Below, one piece after another: positions 1 through 10,784 of a stretch of DNA of 64,000 nt. This DNA is from Seminavis robusta (Eukaryota > Bacillariophyta > Bacillariophyceae > Naviculales > Naviculaceae). The position numbers and the translations under genes are program-made. The notes under the pieces were generated by a model, which had not been told where the DNA came from, did no database searches, and was given only the letters and a program-made list of their open reading frames with translations. The stretch lies in assembly GCA_903772945.1 (NCBI GenBank), contig CAICTM010000025.1:62001-126000 (forward strand), in the 5' to 3' direction. Each line of letters starts with the position of its first letter. Positions within the stretch are counted from its first letter, which is position 1.

Positions 1-21
1 TATAGATATTGGCAGATCACC

Positions 22-2441
22 ATGATGGGCTTGAACAATAGTCAGAAGATAGTCCAATCGACTCCGCTGGTGGCACAGCGGCCGAAACGAGCCTCCAGCA
101 GCTCCAGTCTCCCCAAACGATCCTCCAGTAGTAGTAATGGTGGTCGTTTCGTCTTGTCTCCAAAACTGCTGCTCTCCTACATTGTGATTGGGGCAGCCTG
201 TTTTTATTCGGGTATTTTCGTTGGGGCACACACGGCAATCCACACATCCGAGTCCGAATCATCCGCATCAGCACCAATGGCTATTGACAGCTGCAAGGAA
301 CAAGAAGACAAAATGATGGATAAAATCAAGAGACAAGAACACCGCATCAAAAGTCTGCAAGAAAAATTACAAAAAGCAAAGAGTGATCCTCAAAAAGAGC
401 AGCCACAAGCCCGACAAGCCAGAGAAGAGTCACCCGCCGAAGACACACAACCTCGATTTCCCCAAGGCATGCAAGCTTACATGGGTGGATTAGCGGCCGT
501 CGACCGATTGGCATTTGCCAAGAAATTCGACGTGGGAGTGGCACTCGACCAAAATTCCAAAGGCAACGAACAAGTACTTCTACTGTACGCGCATCCGGAT
601 GCGGCGCCAAAATCCGATCCCTTCAAGGCGGCCGAAGCCACCAGCAATACCAAGATACCCGATTTGGGCGAAGATGTGGAAATGGCGACGGAAAATTGTG
701 ATTTGCTCAATCTGATCTTGACACAACCCAATGAACGACAGCAATGTTTTGCGTTCATGGGACAGTACCGAAGTTATCATATTCAGAAATTCTTGAGACT
801 GCCCGTTGATGGAGGTCGTTTGGACCGAAATGTACCCCTGCGGTTGCTCAATCGAGGAGCACAAACGTCGGGACGATTGTCCGTAAAGGTCCCTCGCAAA
901 GAGAACACGCAAGATTATTGGAAAACGCTGACGACATATTTGCAAACTCTGGATGCGACATTGGAAACGTTAAAGCCATTTGCTTCCAAAGCAGCATCCG
1001 CCAACAAAAACAATGCTGTGATTGTCTTGGTTTGCAATCATGGGTGAGTCAGCAACTACATCACAGCACTAGCATGTTTGCTTTTTCTCTCACTTCTTTC
1101 ATTCTGCCGTGCGCTCAACCTTGTTTTCTCTTCGCAGGCAATCCGAGATCCTCATGAATTTTGTCTGTGTCGCTCGGGCCAGAAATGTCGATCTCGCGTC
1201 TGTTCTGGTCTTTGCAACCGATGAAGAAACCAGAGACCTCGCTCTGGGGCTTGGAGTCAATGCATTTTATGATGAAACTGTGAGTTGATGTGTTGTGTTG
1301 TTGATTGTCAAAGTCTACATTGATCGCAACACCAAATCCTTACCCCTGCCTGTCCGTTGGTGGTTGGTGAAGAACTATGGGCATATACCAAAGAAAGCCG
1401 CCGGAAGATATGCTGACCGTACTTTCACAGCAGTCATGATGGCAAAGGTTTACTGCGTGCAAATGACACTCATGCTGGACCATGATGTGCTCTTTTTGGA
1501 TGTCGACATTGCACTATATAGGAATCCATTGGAGTTCTTTCACGACGAGGCTTCGGGCAACTATGATATTTACTTTCAGGATGACGGTGCCAGAGGACTG
1601 TTCTACGCTCCATACTCTGCCAACACTGGCATGTACTATATACGCAACAATGACAGGACACGATACTTTATCAACAGTCTATTGCTGTCTGGTGACTTGA
1701 TCACAGCAACTCACAGTCATCAAATTGCCCTCATATCCCTGCTCAATGAACATGCATCACTGTGCGTACGGCTGCTGGCCTTTACTTTCTCTCGTCTTGG
1801 TCTTGCGTCGATCTCACATTCGCTTCTCCATTGTTGGCTATCAAATTAAAGGTACAATCTAAAGGTCAAGATTTTGTCCAGGGATGCTGACGAGTTTCCA
1901 GGAGGCTTCACTTATCACAAGCGCTTCGACTACATGCGAAACTTGTTTGCGGGCAAAGTGAAACCATACTTGTTCCACATGAGTAAGTAGTGCATTATGT
2001 TCAGAGTGCAGCAATTAGGACCGCGGATTGGGAACTCATCAGTGGTTTCCTTTTTGCACTGCGACGCAATGCACACTTACTCGCAGGCTGGACAGAAAAC
2101 AAGAAAAACAAGCAAAGCTTCTTTAAGCAAATGGGTGAGTGGATTGTCTACCAGGAAGTAGAGTGTGATTGCGTACTTTGTACTTGATACAAACTGATGT
2201 CACGTTTAAACATCGCAACCTTCAAGGAAACTGGTACTTGGAGGAAAAATGCGTTGCCAGCACTGTGGAAGAAATCACAAGGAAGGACAAGAAAATCCGA
2301 AGAAGCAATTCCCACGCTTATCTTGCAGAGCCATGCTGCTCTAAAGAACCCCTGGTATCTTGCTCATACCGAGACAAGCCCAGCGTCATTCCCTGCAAAG
2401 ACAGTCCACCTTTGGACAAGGGCAAAAAGTCCTTTTGGTAG
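22..2441 (+). CDS. Type II membrane nucleotide-diphospho-sugar glycosyltransferase (six exons)
   Basis: Six exons are inferred: 22-1043, 1138-1279, 1373-1761, 1852-1982, 2087-2134 and 2227-2441. All introns are GT-AG and the frame closes exactly at 648 codons plus TAG. Residues about 50-70 form one transmembrane segment after a basic Ser-rich tail, as in type II Golgi enzymes. Residues about 95-122 are a charged coiled coil (stem). The catalytic part contains FATDEET and the acidic metal-binding motif LFLDVDIALYRNP (DxD), typical of the GT77-like nucleotide-diphospho-sugar transferase superfamily. The C-terminal W-Y-EEKC block also fits that family. It probably adds a sugar to a glycan or protein in the Golgi; donor and acceptor cannot be read from the sequence. 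ATG codons at 22 and 25 are both possible starts. A second member of this superfamily lies at 52705-53987, but the two are divergent. Confidence 0.85.
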
Positions 2442-2992
2442 TGACAATGTGGTTGGTTATCCTGTTGAAACGATCACAAGCACACTTACTTGTTCCATTG
2501 CCTCTGAAAAGGGATCTTGGCAGAAACTGTTCGTGTTTCCCGGTTGAGGATCAGCAATCTCTGGAGCTTCAGGCAGCACTCGCACACGTGTTCTAGCTCG
2601 AGCCACTTCAAAGCGAGCTTGGCAAGCGATGTTAGCGTTGCCCAGTTGACCGGTCAAAGGCTCGAGAGCCTTAAAAATAATCTCAACTGGGACAGATAGA
2701 CATCGACTGAACACGAGATTGAGGTCGACTTTCGCCCTTGATCTAGTAGGACTGCGTCACTCATAACCTGCATACCTGATCAGGCAAAGACAAGGCGGAG
2801 TGAATGCTACATATGACTCGTGCTATGGATAGATGAGTAGAAAGGTTGGGGCTTGGGTGTGTGACTAAACCGTTCTAAAGATAAGCTTTACACTACTCCC
2901 TCTATATGCATGACATGGTTACTTGAGTGCAGTTCTGCGGCACAAGAGTCCTGTACCTCATGGGTGCTGCCATCTAGCTGCTCACTACGTAC
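2442..2992. other. Intergenic, convergent 3' sides
   Basis: This lies between the 3' ends of the glycosyltransferase (+) and the FCP gene (-). A short open stretch at 2457-2714 (-) has no recognisable domain. I see no RNA gene or repeat. Confidence 0.5.
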
Positions 2993-3739
2993 TTAAAACC
3001 AGTGGTAGTGGGCCTCGAATGGAGCGAAAGACTGTCCATCGTATCCAGGGGCGGCACCAAGAGATGCAACGATGGGGACAGATCCAGCAACCTTGTTGGC
3101 AGAGATGAAACCGAAGATTCCAAGCATGGCAAGGCGGCCGTTGTTGATCTCAGCAACCAATCCCCTTTCCTTCTTTTCTGCTGAAAGGTTCTTGCGGAAA
3201 CCAAAGGGGTCGTACAAGTTCAGAACAGGGTGAAGGAAGCTGTCCTTTCCGTCACTCTTGAACTCGGGGAACTGTCCGGGCTTGCGTCCAGCAGTGTAGT
3301 GAGGAAGGAGACCACCAGCTCCGGATTCGTCCCACATTTCAAGGAATCCAACGAAAGCAAGGATCTGGGCCTTGGCAAGGAATGGGATGGCGTCCCATTG
3401 AGCTTCTGGTGTAAGATCAATGGATGGGTGGGCATCACCAGCCATGGTTTGTGCCCAAGGGAAGACAAAGTTCGATTGGACGCAGTATCCAACGAAAGCA
3501 GCCATGGCAACTCGGCCGTGCTTGATCTCAGAATGTCTGTACCAGGCGATGGTGGCTTCATCGCCATCTCCGATATTCAGGGGGTCGAAGTACTTGACGA
3601 CAGGGTTGCACTTGGCGGCAAGGGCTTCCAAGTCAGCCTTAGACTCGCACAAAGAGGTGGAACTCTTTGTGGAGGCAGTGTTGGAGGGGGCGAAAGCCGT
3701 GGCCGAAGCCAAAAGGGATGCAAGGACAGTGTACTTCAT
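2993..3739 (-). CDS. Fucoxanthin-chlorophyll a/c light-harvesting protein
   Basis: A single-exon protein of 248 residues. The N-terminus is a bipartite plastid presequence: a signal peptide ending at the diatom ASAFAP-type site (ATAFAPS, residues 13-19), then a Ser/Thr-rich transit part. The two LHC signature helices are visible: EIKHGRVAMAAFVG at 71-84 and EINNGRLAMLGIFG at 197-210. They carry the Glu and Asn/Arg chlorophyll ligands and are separated by a middle helix (LAKAQILAFVGFLEM). It binds chlorophyll a/c and fucoxanthin in the thylakoid membrane. The spacing and the WYRHSEIKHGR start of helix 1 place it in the red-lineage Lhcf/Lhcr group, but I cannot fix the subfamily. It is head-to-head with SmF across about 770 bp. 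Confidence 0.95.
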   Translation of the reverse strand: MKYTVLASLLASATAFAPSNTASTKSSTSLCESKADLEALAAKCNPVVKYFDPLNIGDGDEATIAWYRHSEIKHGRVAMAAFVGYCVQSNFVFPWAQTMAGDAHPSIDLTPEAQWDAIPFLAKAQILAFVGFLEMWDESGAGGLLPHYTAGRKPGQFPEFKSDGKDSFLHPVLNLYDPFGFRKNLSAEKKERGLVAEINNGRLAMLGIFGFISANKVAGSVPIVASLGAAPGYDGQSFAPFEAHYHWF

Positions 3740-4513
3740 GGTTTCGTTTCTTCAGACAAGAATGTGAGAATTCCGGGGCTTCGTACCACAAAGCCAAGGC
3801 TGCCCAGAGAACAACGAGCCTTCAAGTGCAGCCCGATTGATACCCGCAGTTGAAGTGCAAGATACGTGCCAAATTAGAAGCCTTATCCTTAGTAAAGATT
3901 CATACGCCCCCTGGGTCGTCTCCGTTTCCATAAATCTTTTATTACCAACACCTAACTCCCTTTATTGAAACAGTATTCGCGCGCTCCGCGCGCTCATCCC
4001 TTTCAGCTTCGCCCCGAGCCCCGAAACTGCTCCCTCGTCATTCATGCAAAACATGTGATCCCTCATTCATGCGAAAAATGTGAAGAACGCAAGGCGACTT
4101 TCATGTGCATGTACATGCGTTGACTGTATCCCGTCAATACAATACTAGTCGAATACGTAGACTTCTACAGAGGCCTCTAAGTAATGCACGCGGGGTATAA
4201 TTCAAACCTCCACTCCCCAAAAGTACCCTTACCCCTAAAAGCAAATCGTCTCCGGGAGACGAAATACGTTAATCACGAGTATCATTATACGGGACCTCAA
4301 ATGACTCGATTAAGTTTTTTGACGGTGCGTCCGGCGTCCGTTCGGGGGCAAGCAGCAGCCACCGACGATGGTGATCATCCACAATCCACAACGGCAAAAC
4401 GACGTCGACTGAAGACACTCTCCGTGCTTTTGCTGACCACAACTACCTCTACGCTACTAGTAGCTAGGTTCGAGGATCCTCATTCATTGCGTTCTAGCTA
4501 GCTAGAGAAAAGA
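3740..4513. other. Divergent intergenic region between FCP and SmF
   Basis: This should hold the FCP promoter (minus strand) and the SmF promoter (plus strand). Visible oddities are a GC-rich near-palindrome around 3974-3992 (GCGCGCTCCGCGCGC) and a repeated short phrase (cattcatgc-aaa-atgtga) at about 4040-4085. No convincing protein gene was found. Confidence 0.5.
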
Positions 4514-4969
4514 ATGGTACGTGTCCATTTGTGAAAGGTGAAGAGCTGAAATTGAAAGAGAGAAGACTGACGCAATGATACCCACAGCTTTTGCAGAGCG
4601 CGGCTTGTCCTGTCGATCCCTTATCTTCAGTGTTATACCTAACGATGCGACATCTGCCTCTCCTTATTATCTTCTTAGGCTCAGTTTATTGTGAATCCGA
4701 AACCGTTTCTGGCAGATCTGACGGGCAAGACAGTGCGAGTCAAGCTGAAATGGGGTATGGAATACGAAGGCGTCCTTACCAGTGTGGATAGTTACATGAA
4801 CGTCCACTTGGAGAGCACACAAGAGTACGTGGATGGCCAGTTTGCTGGCTTCTTGGGGGAGGTGTTGATTCGTTGCAACAATATACTATACATCAAGGCA
4901 GCCCCACCACCAGATGACGATGACGAGGAAGACGAGAAGGGCAAGGCCTCAGAGAAAATGGAAGAGTAA
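4514..4969 (+). CDS. SNRPF: Small nuclear ribonucleoprotein F (SmF)
   Basis: The protein matches SmF closely: [23 protein letters not shown] (Sm1 motif) and [13 protein letters not shown] (Sm2 motif, with the RNA-contacting IRCNN). An acidic tail follows. The downstream block has no ATG before NPKPF (a GTG occupies 4691). The best model is therefore a one-codon first exon, ATG at 4514-4516, spliced with a GTACGT donor to a TCAG acceptor at 4684. This gives M-FIVNPKPF and 95 residues. SmF is one of the seven Sm proteins that ring U1, U2, U4 and U5 snRNAs in the spliceosome. The one-codon exon is inferred from frame and splice signals and needs a transcript read for proof. Confidence 0.9.
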
Positions 4970-7382
4970 CCTCCCTACAACTCCATGAATATTTTAATCA
5001 ATTCAGCCAGAGCAAAGTCAATCAATAATTTGGGGGGAGACTCTGGATCCGTCAGCCCGATCTTCAGTGGAAGTCCAACAATCAAGCATCACGTACTGGT
5101 AGTTTCTCTAACAAAAAAGGTAAGTCAAATCAAGTTCAGAGCTGTTGTTCGTTTGGATAGCTATTGCATGGATGAGTTGGTTGATTGATTGATTGGATGT
5201 TGCCTTAATGAAGAACAAGAGCTTTCCGAATGGAGCTGTTTGTGCTGCTCTCCGAAAGGAGTGGGGCCTGCATCACCGTGCGAATCTGTTCCAACTAAAA
5301 AAGCGTTGAGGACCATTAGTCTTTAAGACATATCACCTAACCCATATCCGAAAGGCACTCATTCAATCAAGCAAGCAATCATCACATCTCAATCTGCTTC
5401 ATTTTGTTGAATAGATGTATTCTGGCGTTCTGTTTCTTGTGCGATGTCCTTCTCACTGTTCTCTTCCCTTTCTGATTTCATTTATTAACTTTGCAGAATG
5501 GAAATCACTAAATCGATCTGGTCTGTTGAGGCATGGGAAGTTCCTTGATTGACTTGATTCTTGCAATGTATTTCGTCGGGTAGAGAAACGTTCGTGATAG
5601 CTAGCTAGGGGCCAGCCAGAAGTGACAACATCAAAATAGATCATGGTGGTTAAACGCGTGTACATGTACCGTAATGAGTTGACCCTTTCCAGTGGAATGA
5701 CCGTGATATCAACTCACACTGGAAACGAGAGCTTGGAAGTGAAAAGACGGAACGGATATGGTACCGGTAGTCTAGTCTTCGCTAAGAGTTTATATGGCCC
5801 ATAGTGCAGTTTCAGGGTCAGCCTTCACCAGAATCTACTTTCGCCTCGACTGTTCGTTTAGATCACGTCTATGCTACTAAGGCTGTGTTCGTTTGGTAAA
5901 AGCCTGTGTACTCGTATGGTATCGTAGAATGAGAGAAGGACTGAAAAAAGAAAGGATTGGGGGTGCGGCTATTAGTAGTTCTGTGGGAAAGACTTTAGAA
6001 TTCTTAATCAATGGAACTACTAGTACTAGCTAGTACTCAAGGTCATCAAACCAAGAGCATTGGGGATCGTTTTCATAACGTCTATAAGCTAGCTGGAAGG
6101 CTGTGTTTGTTTGGCAAAAGCCCGCGTATCGTACAAATGAACGAAGGGCTGGAAAAGAAAGGATTGGGGTGTTGCCTTGTTTGTGTGAAAGACGTCGTTA
6201 GGATTCTTACTAAATGAGGAACTAGACCTACTCAAAGGTCCCCAAACCAAGCAATTGGGACTGATGTTGTTCAGATAGAAGCTCTATGTCTCCTTCTAAT
6301 GTACCGGTATCCTTGTCACTCCAATACGGGCAAACTGGTTGTGAATTGTAGACTCAATATTCATATTGGTGTGGACCATACCCTCCGAAAAGAAGATCTA
6401 CAGATTGCACCATCTATTTCCTCCATCATTTTCCATGGGATGAACAGCTCTTGCCCTCAAGTATACGAGTGTTTATTTATTTGAAGAAGAGGACATGAAG
6501 CCCCATGAGCAGACAGCTGGCTCCAACGTATGGCGAAAGACGTTCACCTATTCGACTCAACTTCCATAGAAATCCCACCATTCCCTCTCTCTTGGTATGT
6601 GGAATCGGACCAGGAGGCTGTCCATTCGCCTGATTTTTTAAAAGGTTAAGATGGTCAGACCGAGACATAAATGTAGGCAAGTAGGCAGTTAACATCGGGC
6701 AGCATTGGTTCACGAAAAAAGCATCAAGAAATTGGCAATACGTATGGTATCATTTTCGATGCTGACCTACCTGAGGTTGCAAATTTGGATCAAATATAGT
6801 TGGCCTCATTTCTCTTAGATATGTACAAGTACAAATCATCAAGAGGATCACAGTCAAGAGACTCGAGAAGTTGAAAAGGGCGCTCATCCCGTGCTATGCT
6901 ATTATGATACCGGAGCTGAGAAGTACTTTTTGTTTTTGTAGTGAACTGGAGCACTTCCACCAATCTTTCGTCCTCGGGAAACCTTGGCGAAGGAAATCTC
7001 TTGGAAACAGTCCCCAAGAGCAACGAAAGGACAGTAGCAGCTTGCAAGATAGATAGTCTCTGCAGCTCGACTGAGTGGATGCTTTGGTGGTGTTAGGTGT
7101 TCGGTGAGTGTTTGTTCGGTGAGTGTTTGTGCGGTGAAGCCTGGGAAATCTTTTTGTGAAATTGGACTGCTTTTTGCATTTGCTAATTTGACAAAAAATA
7201 TTTAATTTTAATTTTCCGCATTTTGCCTTTTTAGAAAGATTCGCTCAGCTTCGGCATCCTTCCTTCGTCAAGTCAAACCAACAAAGATCAGTTCAGTGGC
7301 AGCCTCTCACTCACAACCAGAAGAAGACGCCGCTGCATCACCTGCCTCTCTACCGTATCGTTCTAGCTACTAGATCATCATC
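4970..7382. other. Gene-poor 2.4 kb intergenic region
   Basis: No protein with recognisable features was found on either strand; open stretches are under 90 codons and of ordinary composition. It contains the imperfect tandem duplication at 5879-6263 (listed separately). AT-rich DNA at 7150-7240 just upstream of the proteasome gene is probably its promoter. Confidence 0.5.
5879..6263. repeat. Imperfect tandem duplication of a ~190 bp unit
   Basis: Unit 1 is 5879-6068 and unit 2 is 6097-6263. Each starts GGCTGTGTT(C/T)GTTTGG, passes through GGAAAGGATTGGGG-like text (AAAGAAAGGATTGGGG in one, AAAGAAAGGATTGGGGTG in the other), and ends near CAAACCAAG...ATTGGG. Identity falls off in the middle. 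The start (GTTTGG) and end (CCAAAC) of each unit are short inverted repeats, so each may be a degraded miniature inverted-repeat element. This is tentative. Confidence 0.6.
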
Positions 7383-8351
7383 ATGTCGGAGTTCACTCGT
7401 CCTATGGAAGGCGCTACGGAGATTCCTCCCGCTGGCTTTAACTTTGAAAATGTCAGCCGAAATGCCCGTTTGATGGAAGCATGGACCAACGCCAAGGAAC
7501 AGGCGGAAGCGATGCGAAAGCACCACGCCCAGCACGGCATGGACGTTGCTCCCATGATGGCAGGTGGCGGGTATCCCAACCACATGCCCTTGGCGAAAAA
7601 GACGGGAACCACCATTGCCGGTATCGTCTTCAAGGGAGGCGTGGTCCTTGGCGCCGATACGCGTGCTACCAACGGCGATGAGGTAGCCGAAAAGAACTGC
7701 CGAAAGATCCACTACGTGGCCGACAACATGTACTGCTGTGGTGCTGGAACGGCCGCCGACACCGACCAGACGACGGCCTTGGTGGCCAGTCAGTTGGAAC
7801 TCTTGCGCATGGACTTGCATTTGCCTCATGCCACTTCCTTGCGCATGAAGACGGCCGTCACCCGCATCTCCCGTCTCTTATTCCGCTACCAGGGACATGT
7901 CTCGGCGGCCCTCATTTTGGGAGGAGTCGACAAGGCTGAAGGGGCCCAGTTGTATTCCATCCATCCACATGGATCCAGCATGCGATTCGCCTACACGGCC
8001 ATGGGCTCGGGAAGTCTCGCCGCCATTTCCGTCCTGGAATCGGCCTGGGAACCCGACATGGAAGAAGCCGATGCCGTCACGTTGGTCCAGCGAGCCATCA
8101 CCGCTGGTATCTTTAACGATTTGGGATCTGGATCCAACTGCGACATTTGTGTCATCAAGAATGATGGTGCCGTCGATTACCAGCGTCCATCCTTGACACC
8201 CAATAACACTGCTCCCTTCCGGGCTGCCATTACGCGTTCTTCGCGTATGGACATGAAGCCAGGAACCACTCCCATCTTGGATTCCAAGTTTGTTCCGCAC
8301 AAGGGTGCCACCTTGGCGGATGTCACGGTCACCGAAATGGAAGTCTCGTAA
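7383..8351 (+). CDS. PSMB7: 20S proteasome subunit beta type-2 (PSMB7-like), precursor
   Basis: A single-exon protein of 322 residues. The conserved K-T-G|T-T-I-A-G cleavage site puts the catalytic N-terminal threonine at residue 76. Counting from it, Asp17 (GADTR) and Lys33 (KNCRK) fall exactly where active beta subunits need them, so the subunit should be proteolytically active. GSGSNCDICVI near the C-terminus and the order of motifs identify beta-2, the trypsin-like site, rather than beta-1 or beta-5. The 75-residue propeptide is long compared with animal and plant homologues. The C-terminal extension (residues 280-322) is the arm that wraps beta-3 in other eukaryotes. The start ATG follows an ATC-ATC run and is the first in frame. 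Confidence 0.95.
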   Translation: MSEFTRPMEGATEIPPAGFNFENVSRNARLMEAWTNAKEQAEAMRKHHAQHGMDVAPMMAGGGYPNHMPLAKKTGTTIAGIVFKGGVVLGADTRATNGDEVAEKNCRKIHYVADNMYCCGAGTAADTDQTTALVASQLELLRMDLHLPHATSLRMKTAVTRISRLLFRYQGHVSAALILGGVDKAEGAQLYSIHPHGSSMRFAYTAMGSGSLAAISVLESAWEPDMEEADAVTLVQRAITAGIFNDLGSGSNCDICVIKNDGAVDYQRPSLTPNNTAPFRAAITRSSRMDMKPGTTPILDSKFVPHKGATLADVTVTEMEVS

Positions 8352-8897
8352 ATTATTGTTCATTCTGGTCTTCTAGCTAGATTGGTGGAATAGCCAGGTG
8401 AGGAGAGAGTGGATGGATACCGGTAGTCATTAGAAAGGTATAAAAATATTTGAAAGGAGTGTTTACACATACGCTTAGGCTTCTTTAGCTCGTAGGGTTG
8501 CAATCAAGAGAGCATAGATACATGTAGCATGCTGTCTGGCAGAAAGTAGCCTAGCAGAAAATGAAACTCCTTTTCTCTCGGGAGAATTCCAGTGCAACAT
8601 GTGAACCATCAAAGCAGCAACTTCTCTTCTTTCTGTTGGTGGTGGCGGTGGGGATGGAGTTGGGGTGCTCATCTTTGCATTATTTTGCTCATTGTTCACT
8701 CAAGAACCGTTGTTGGATGGTCCGGGACTCGAGTCGAGTCAGTCCACGCAAACGACCCGCCGAACGATCCCCCATCTTTTTCGAAGCGTCCACATCTCAC
8801 AAAGCATCCTACTTTTTCTCTTCTTGTCATTGAACAACACAGCAAGCAAAGGAACACCACAAGCACCTTTCTCTACCTTTCGTCTTCTTTGTAAGCC
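8352..8897. other. Intergenic region
   Basis: Mostly the 3' flank of the proteasome gene and the upstream region of the next gene. A minus-strand open stretch (8475-8699) starts with a Pro-rich low-complexity run and shows no domain; I do not call it a gene. Confidence 0.45.
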
Positions 8898-10604
8898 ATG
8901 AGGAAATCGAATGTCTCTACTCTTCGCCTTCTACGCGCTGGTTGCCAGTCGCTCGGCTTCTTCTGGCTTTGCACCGCGTCATTGGTCTCCCATGCCAATG
9001 CCAACGACTCTGATTCGACCAGCTGTGGATTTAGCCGCTTTGACAGTGGAGACTTTTGTCCCGAAGGATGCTACGCTCAATGGGTGCCTGGTATTACGGA
9101 TGGAGTAGACTGTACGGTGACGTCTCCTGGGTACTTTAGCTTGGACGGACACTACGAGCGCAAAGCTTGCGAAGTTGGCTACTATCAAGACTCTCATCGC
9201 GCGTCGTCGTGTCTCCCTTGTCCTCCTGGATCGTTCAGTCGAGAAGTTGCTTCTGCAGAGTGTACACCGTGCCCTTCTGGTCACTACCAGCTGGATGTTG
9301 GCCAGACTACTTGTTTCCCATGCATGACAACCATCTTTGATGGCCTCGGCTCGGACTCGGTAATCACGGATCCAGATGGAGAGTTTCTCTGCACCAAACG
9401 TCCCACTCCATGGCCTTCCAGCTCTCCTTCATACAGTATCTCACCCTCATTCAGTCCTTCGATGATGCCGTCCATGTCTCTTCCACCGACCCATGATCCA
9501 ACCACCACTCTTCCGACTGCGATTTCAACGACTGCACCGACCAACGACAATGGCGCCGCTTCGCAAACACTTCTCCCTTCGACGACTGACATTCCATGGA
9601 CAACCGAGAGTCCTACCTTGTCGCCATCGGCACAGGACAATGGACCTGGCCGTGGTCGAGGAGGTTTGAATCGCAATCAAAAAATCGCTGCCGGCACATG
9701 CGCGGCCATCTTCGTTGCAGTCGTCTTCTTCATGCCTCTTCTATCGAAGATTCGGCCCAATCGCGATGAAGACAGCACGTCGTCCGAATTGGAAGCAGAG
9801 ACATCGAAGGAGGCTGTCGGCGACAAAGTTCCAGACAGGTTGGAGCTGGCAGAGCGAGGACACGTCGAACAAATTCCGGCCGTCATGGTTGGCGTCGAAG
9901 GAGACAACAATCACCAGCAGCATCGCCATTATTATGCCCATCGACATCGTATTGGTGAGGCCCCAGCGTTTCTTTCTCCCGTCATCCCGGTGCACCGCGA
10001 CAACAACCAAGTTCCGTTTCCGCCAGCTGAAAACGTCGCTGCCGCCACGGTCACGCCGTACCCAGATGGCGAGGAAGATGACGAAGAAACCAAGGTGCCA
10101 GATGATTCTTTCGAGACCATCTCGACCTACGCCTATACCGATCCCTACGTCACGAATGGCTTTCCAACGAATGGTTCTCCCGAAGCGATTCGAGATCTCA
10201 CGTACAACGAGACATTGCATGAGTCGCAAGATGTGGGGGAATCCTTCACGGCTGTGATGCAAGACGGAGATGAACAATACTTGGACCAGGGAGATTACAA
10301 CGACGGAGATGAACAATATTTGGACCAGGAATACGACGATACCGGTTTCTACCAGGAAGACGATTTGGAGGAACCAACGTCATGGGAAGAACAACAAGGA
10401 ATCGCGCTGTACTCAAACGAAGAAAATTGCTATCGCCAGGAGGACCAGAACCAGGAGGCCTACGAACAAGCTGGCTACTTTGGTTGGCAGGTTGATGGCT
10501 ACGAAGCAGACAACTCTCGGATGAGTGCGCCTGGAAACGACGAGGAAGGGGCCGAATTCGACTACTCTTTCAGTCCAATGTCCGGTAGCAGCCATCCCTA
10601 TTAG
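8898..10604 (+). CDS. Secreted/single-pass membrane protein with cysteine-rich GCC2/GCC3-like ectodomain
   Basis: 568 residues in one exon. A signal peptide (residues about 15-36, LGFFWLCTASLVSHANA) is followed by Cys-rich modules with the spacing C..GYYQD...C.PCPPGSFS...C.PCPSGHYQ...C.PC. This is the ephrin-receptor/TNFR-like GCC2-GCC3 pattern. Next comes a Ser/Thr/Pro-rich stalk (about 165-250), one transmembrane helix (IAAGTCAAIFVAVVFFMPLL, about 262-281), and a long acidic cytoplasmic tail. The tail carries a recent in-frame duplication of DGDEQYLDQ (near 10265-10335) and many Tyr and Gln residues. Function is unknown. The layout suggests a cell-surface receptor or adhesion protein anchored through an acidic intracellular domain. 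It is convergent with EFL1, with only 180 bp between stop codons. Confidence 0.85.
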   Translation: MRKSNVSTLRLLRAGCQSLGFFWLCTASLVSHANANDSDSTSCGFSRFDSGDFCPEGCYAQWVPGITDGVDCTVTSPGYFSLDGHYERKACEVGYYQDSHRASSCLPCPPGSFSREVASAECTPCPSGHYQLDVGQTTCFPCMTTIFDGLGSDSVITDPDGEFLCTKRPTPWPSSSPSYSISPSFSPSMMPSMSLPPTHDPTTTLPTAISTTAPTNDNGAASQTLLPSTTDIPWTTESPTLSPSAQDNGPGRGRGGLNRNQKIAAGTCAAIFVAVVFFMPLLSKIRPNRDEDSTSSELEAETSKEAVGDKVPDRLELAERGHVEQIPAVMVGVEGDNNHQQHRHYYAHRHRIGEAPAFLSPVIPVHRDNNQVPFPPAENVAAATVTPYPDGEEDDEETKVPDDSFETISTYAYTDPYVTNGFPTNGSPEAIRDLTYNETLHESQDVGESFTAVMQDGDEQYLDQGDYNDGDEQYLDQEYDDTGFYQEDDLEEPTSWEEQQGIALYSNEENCYRQEDQNQEAYEQAGYFGWQVDGYEADNSRMSAPGNDEEGAEFDYSFSPMSGSSHPY

Positions 10605-10784
10605 AGTATCTGCTGTTTGCTGTGCACTCGATCATGATACCTACTGATGAGGCACTGCTAAGCAAGCAGAGCCATCTAAGCTTCTCTAACTAGTCCTCAC
10701 TACGAAGGATATATGAGTTTCCCACACTCTGTACCGAACCGTTGTAATCTATAATTTCAGTCTAAAAGTATTTCTTTACTCAAT

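Noticed and set aside
2457-2714. Minus-strand 85-codon open frame in the 3' flank of the FCP gene
   Set aside because: No recognisable domain, no clear start or partner exon.
4184-4501. 105-codon open frame before SmF
   Set aside because: It contains the divergent promoter region, has odd composition and no domain, and would crowd the SmF first exon.
8475-8699. Minus-strand 74-codon open frame
   Set aside because: Pro-rich low complexity with no domain and no splice context.
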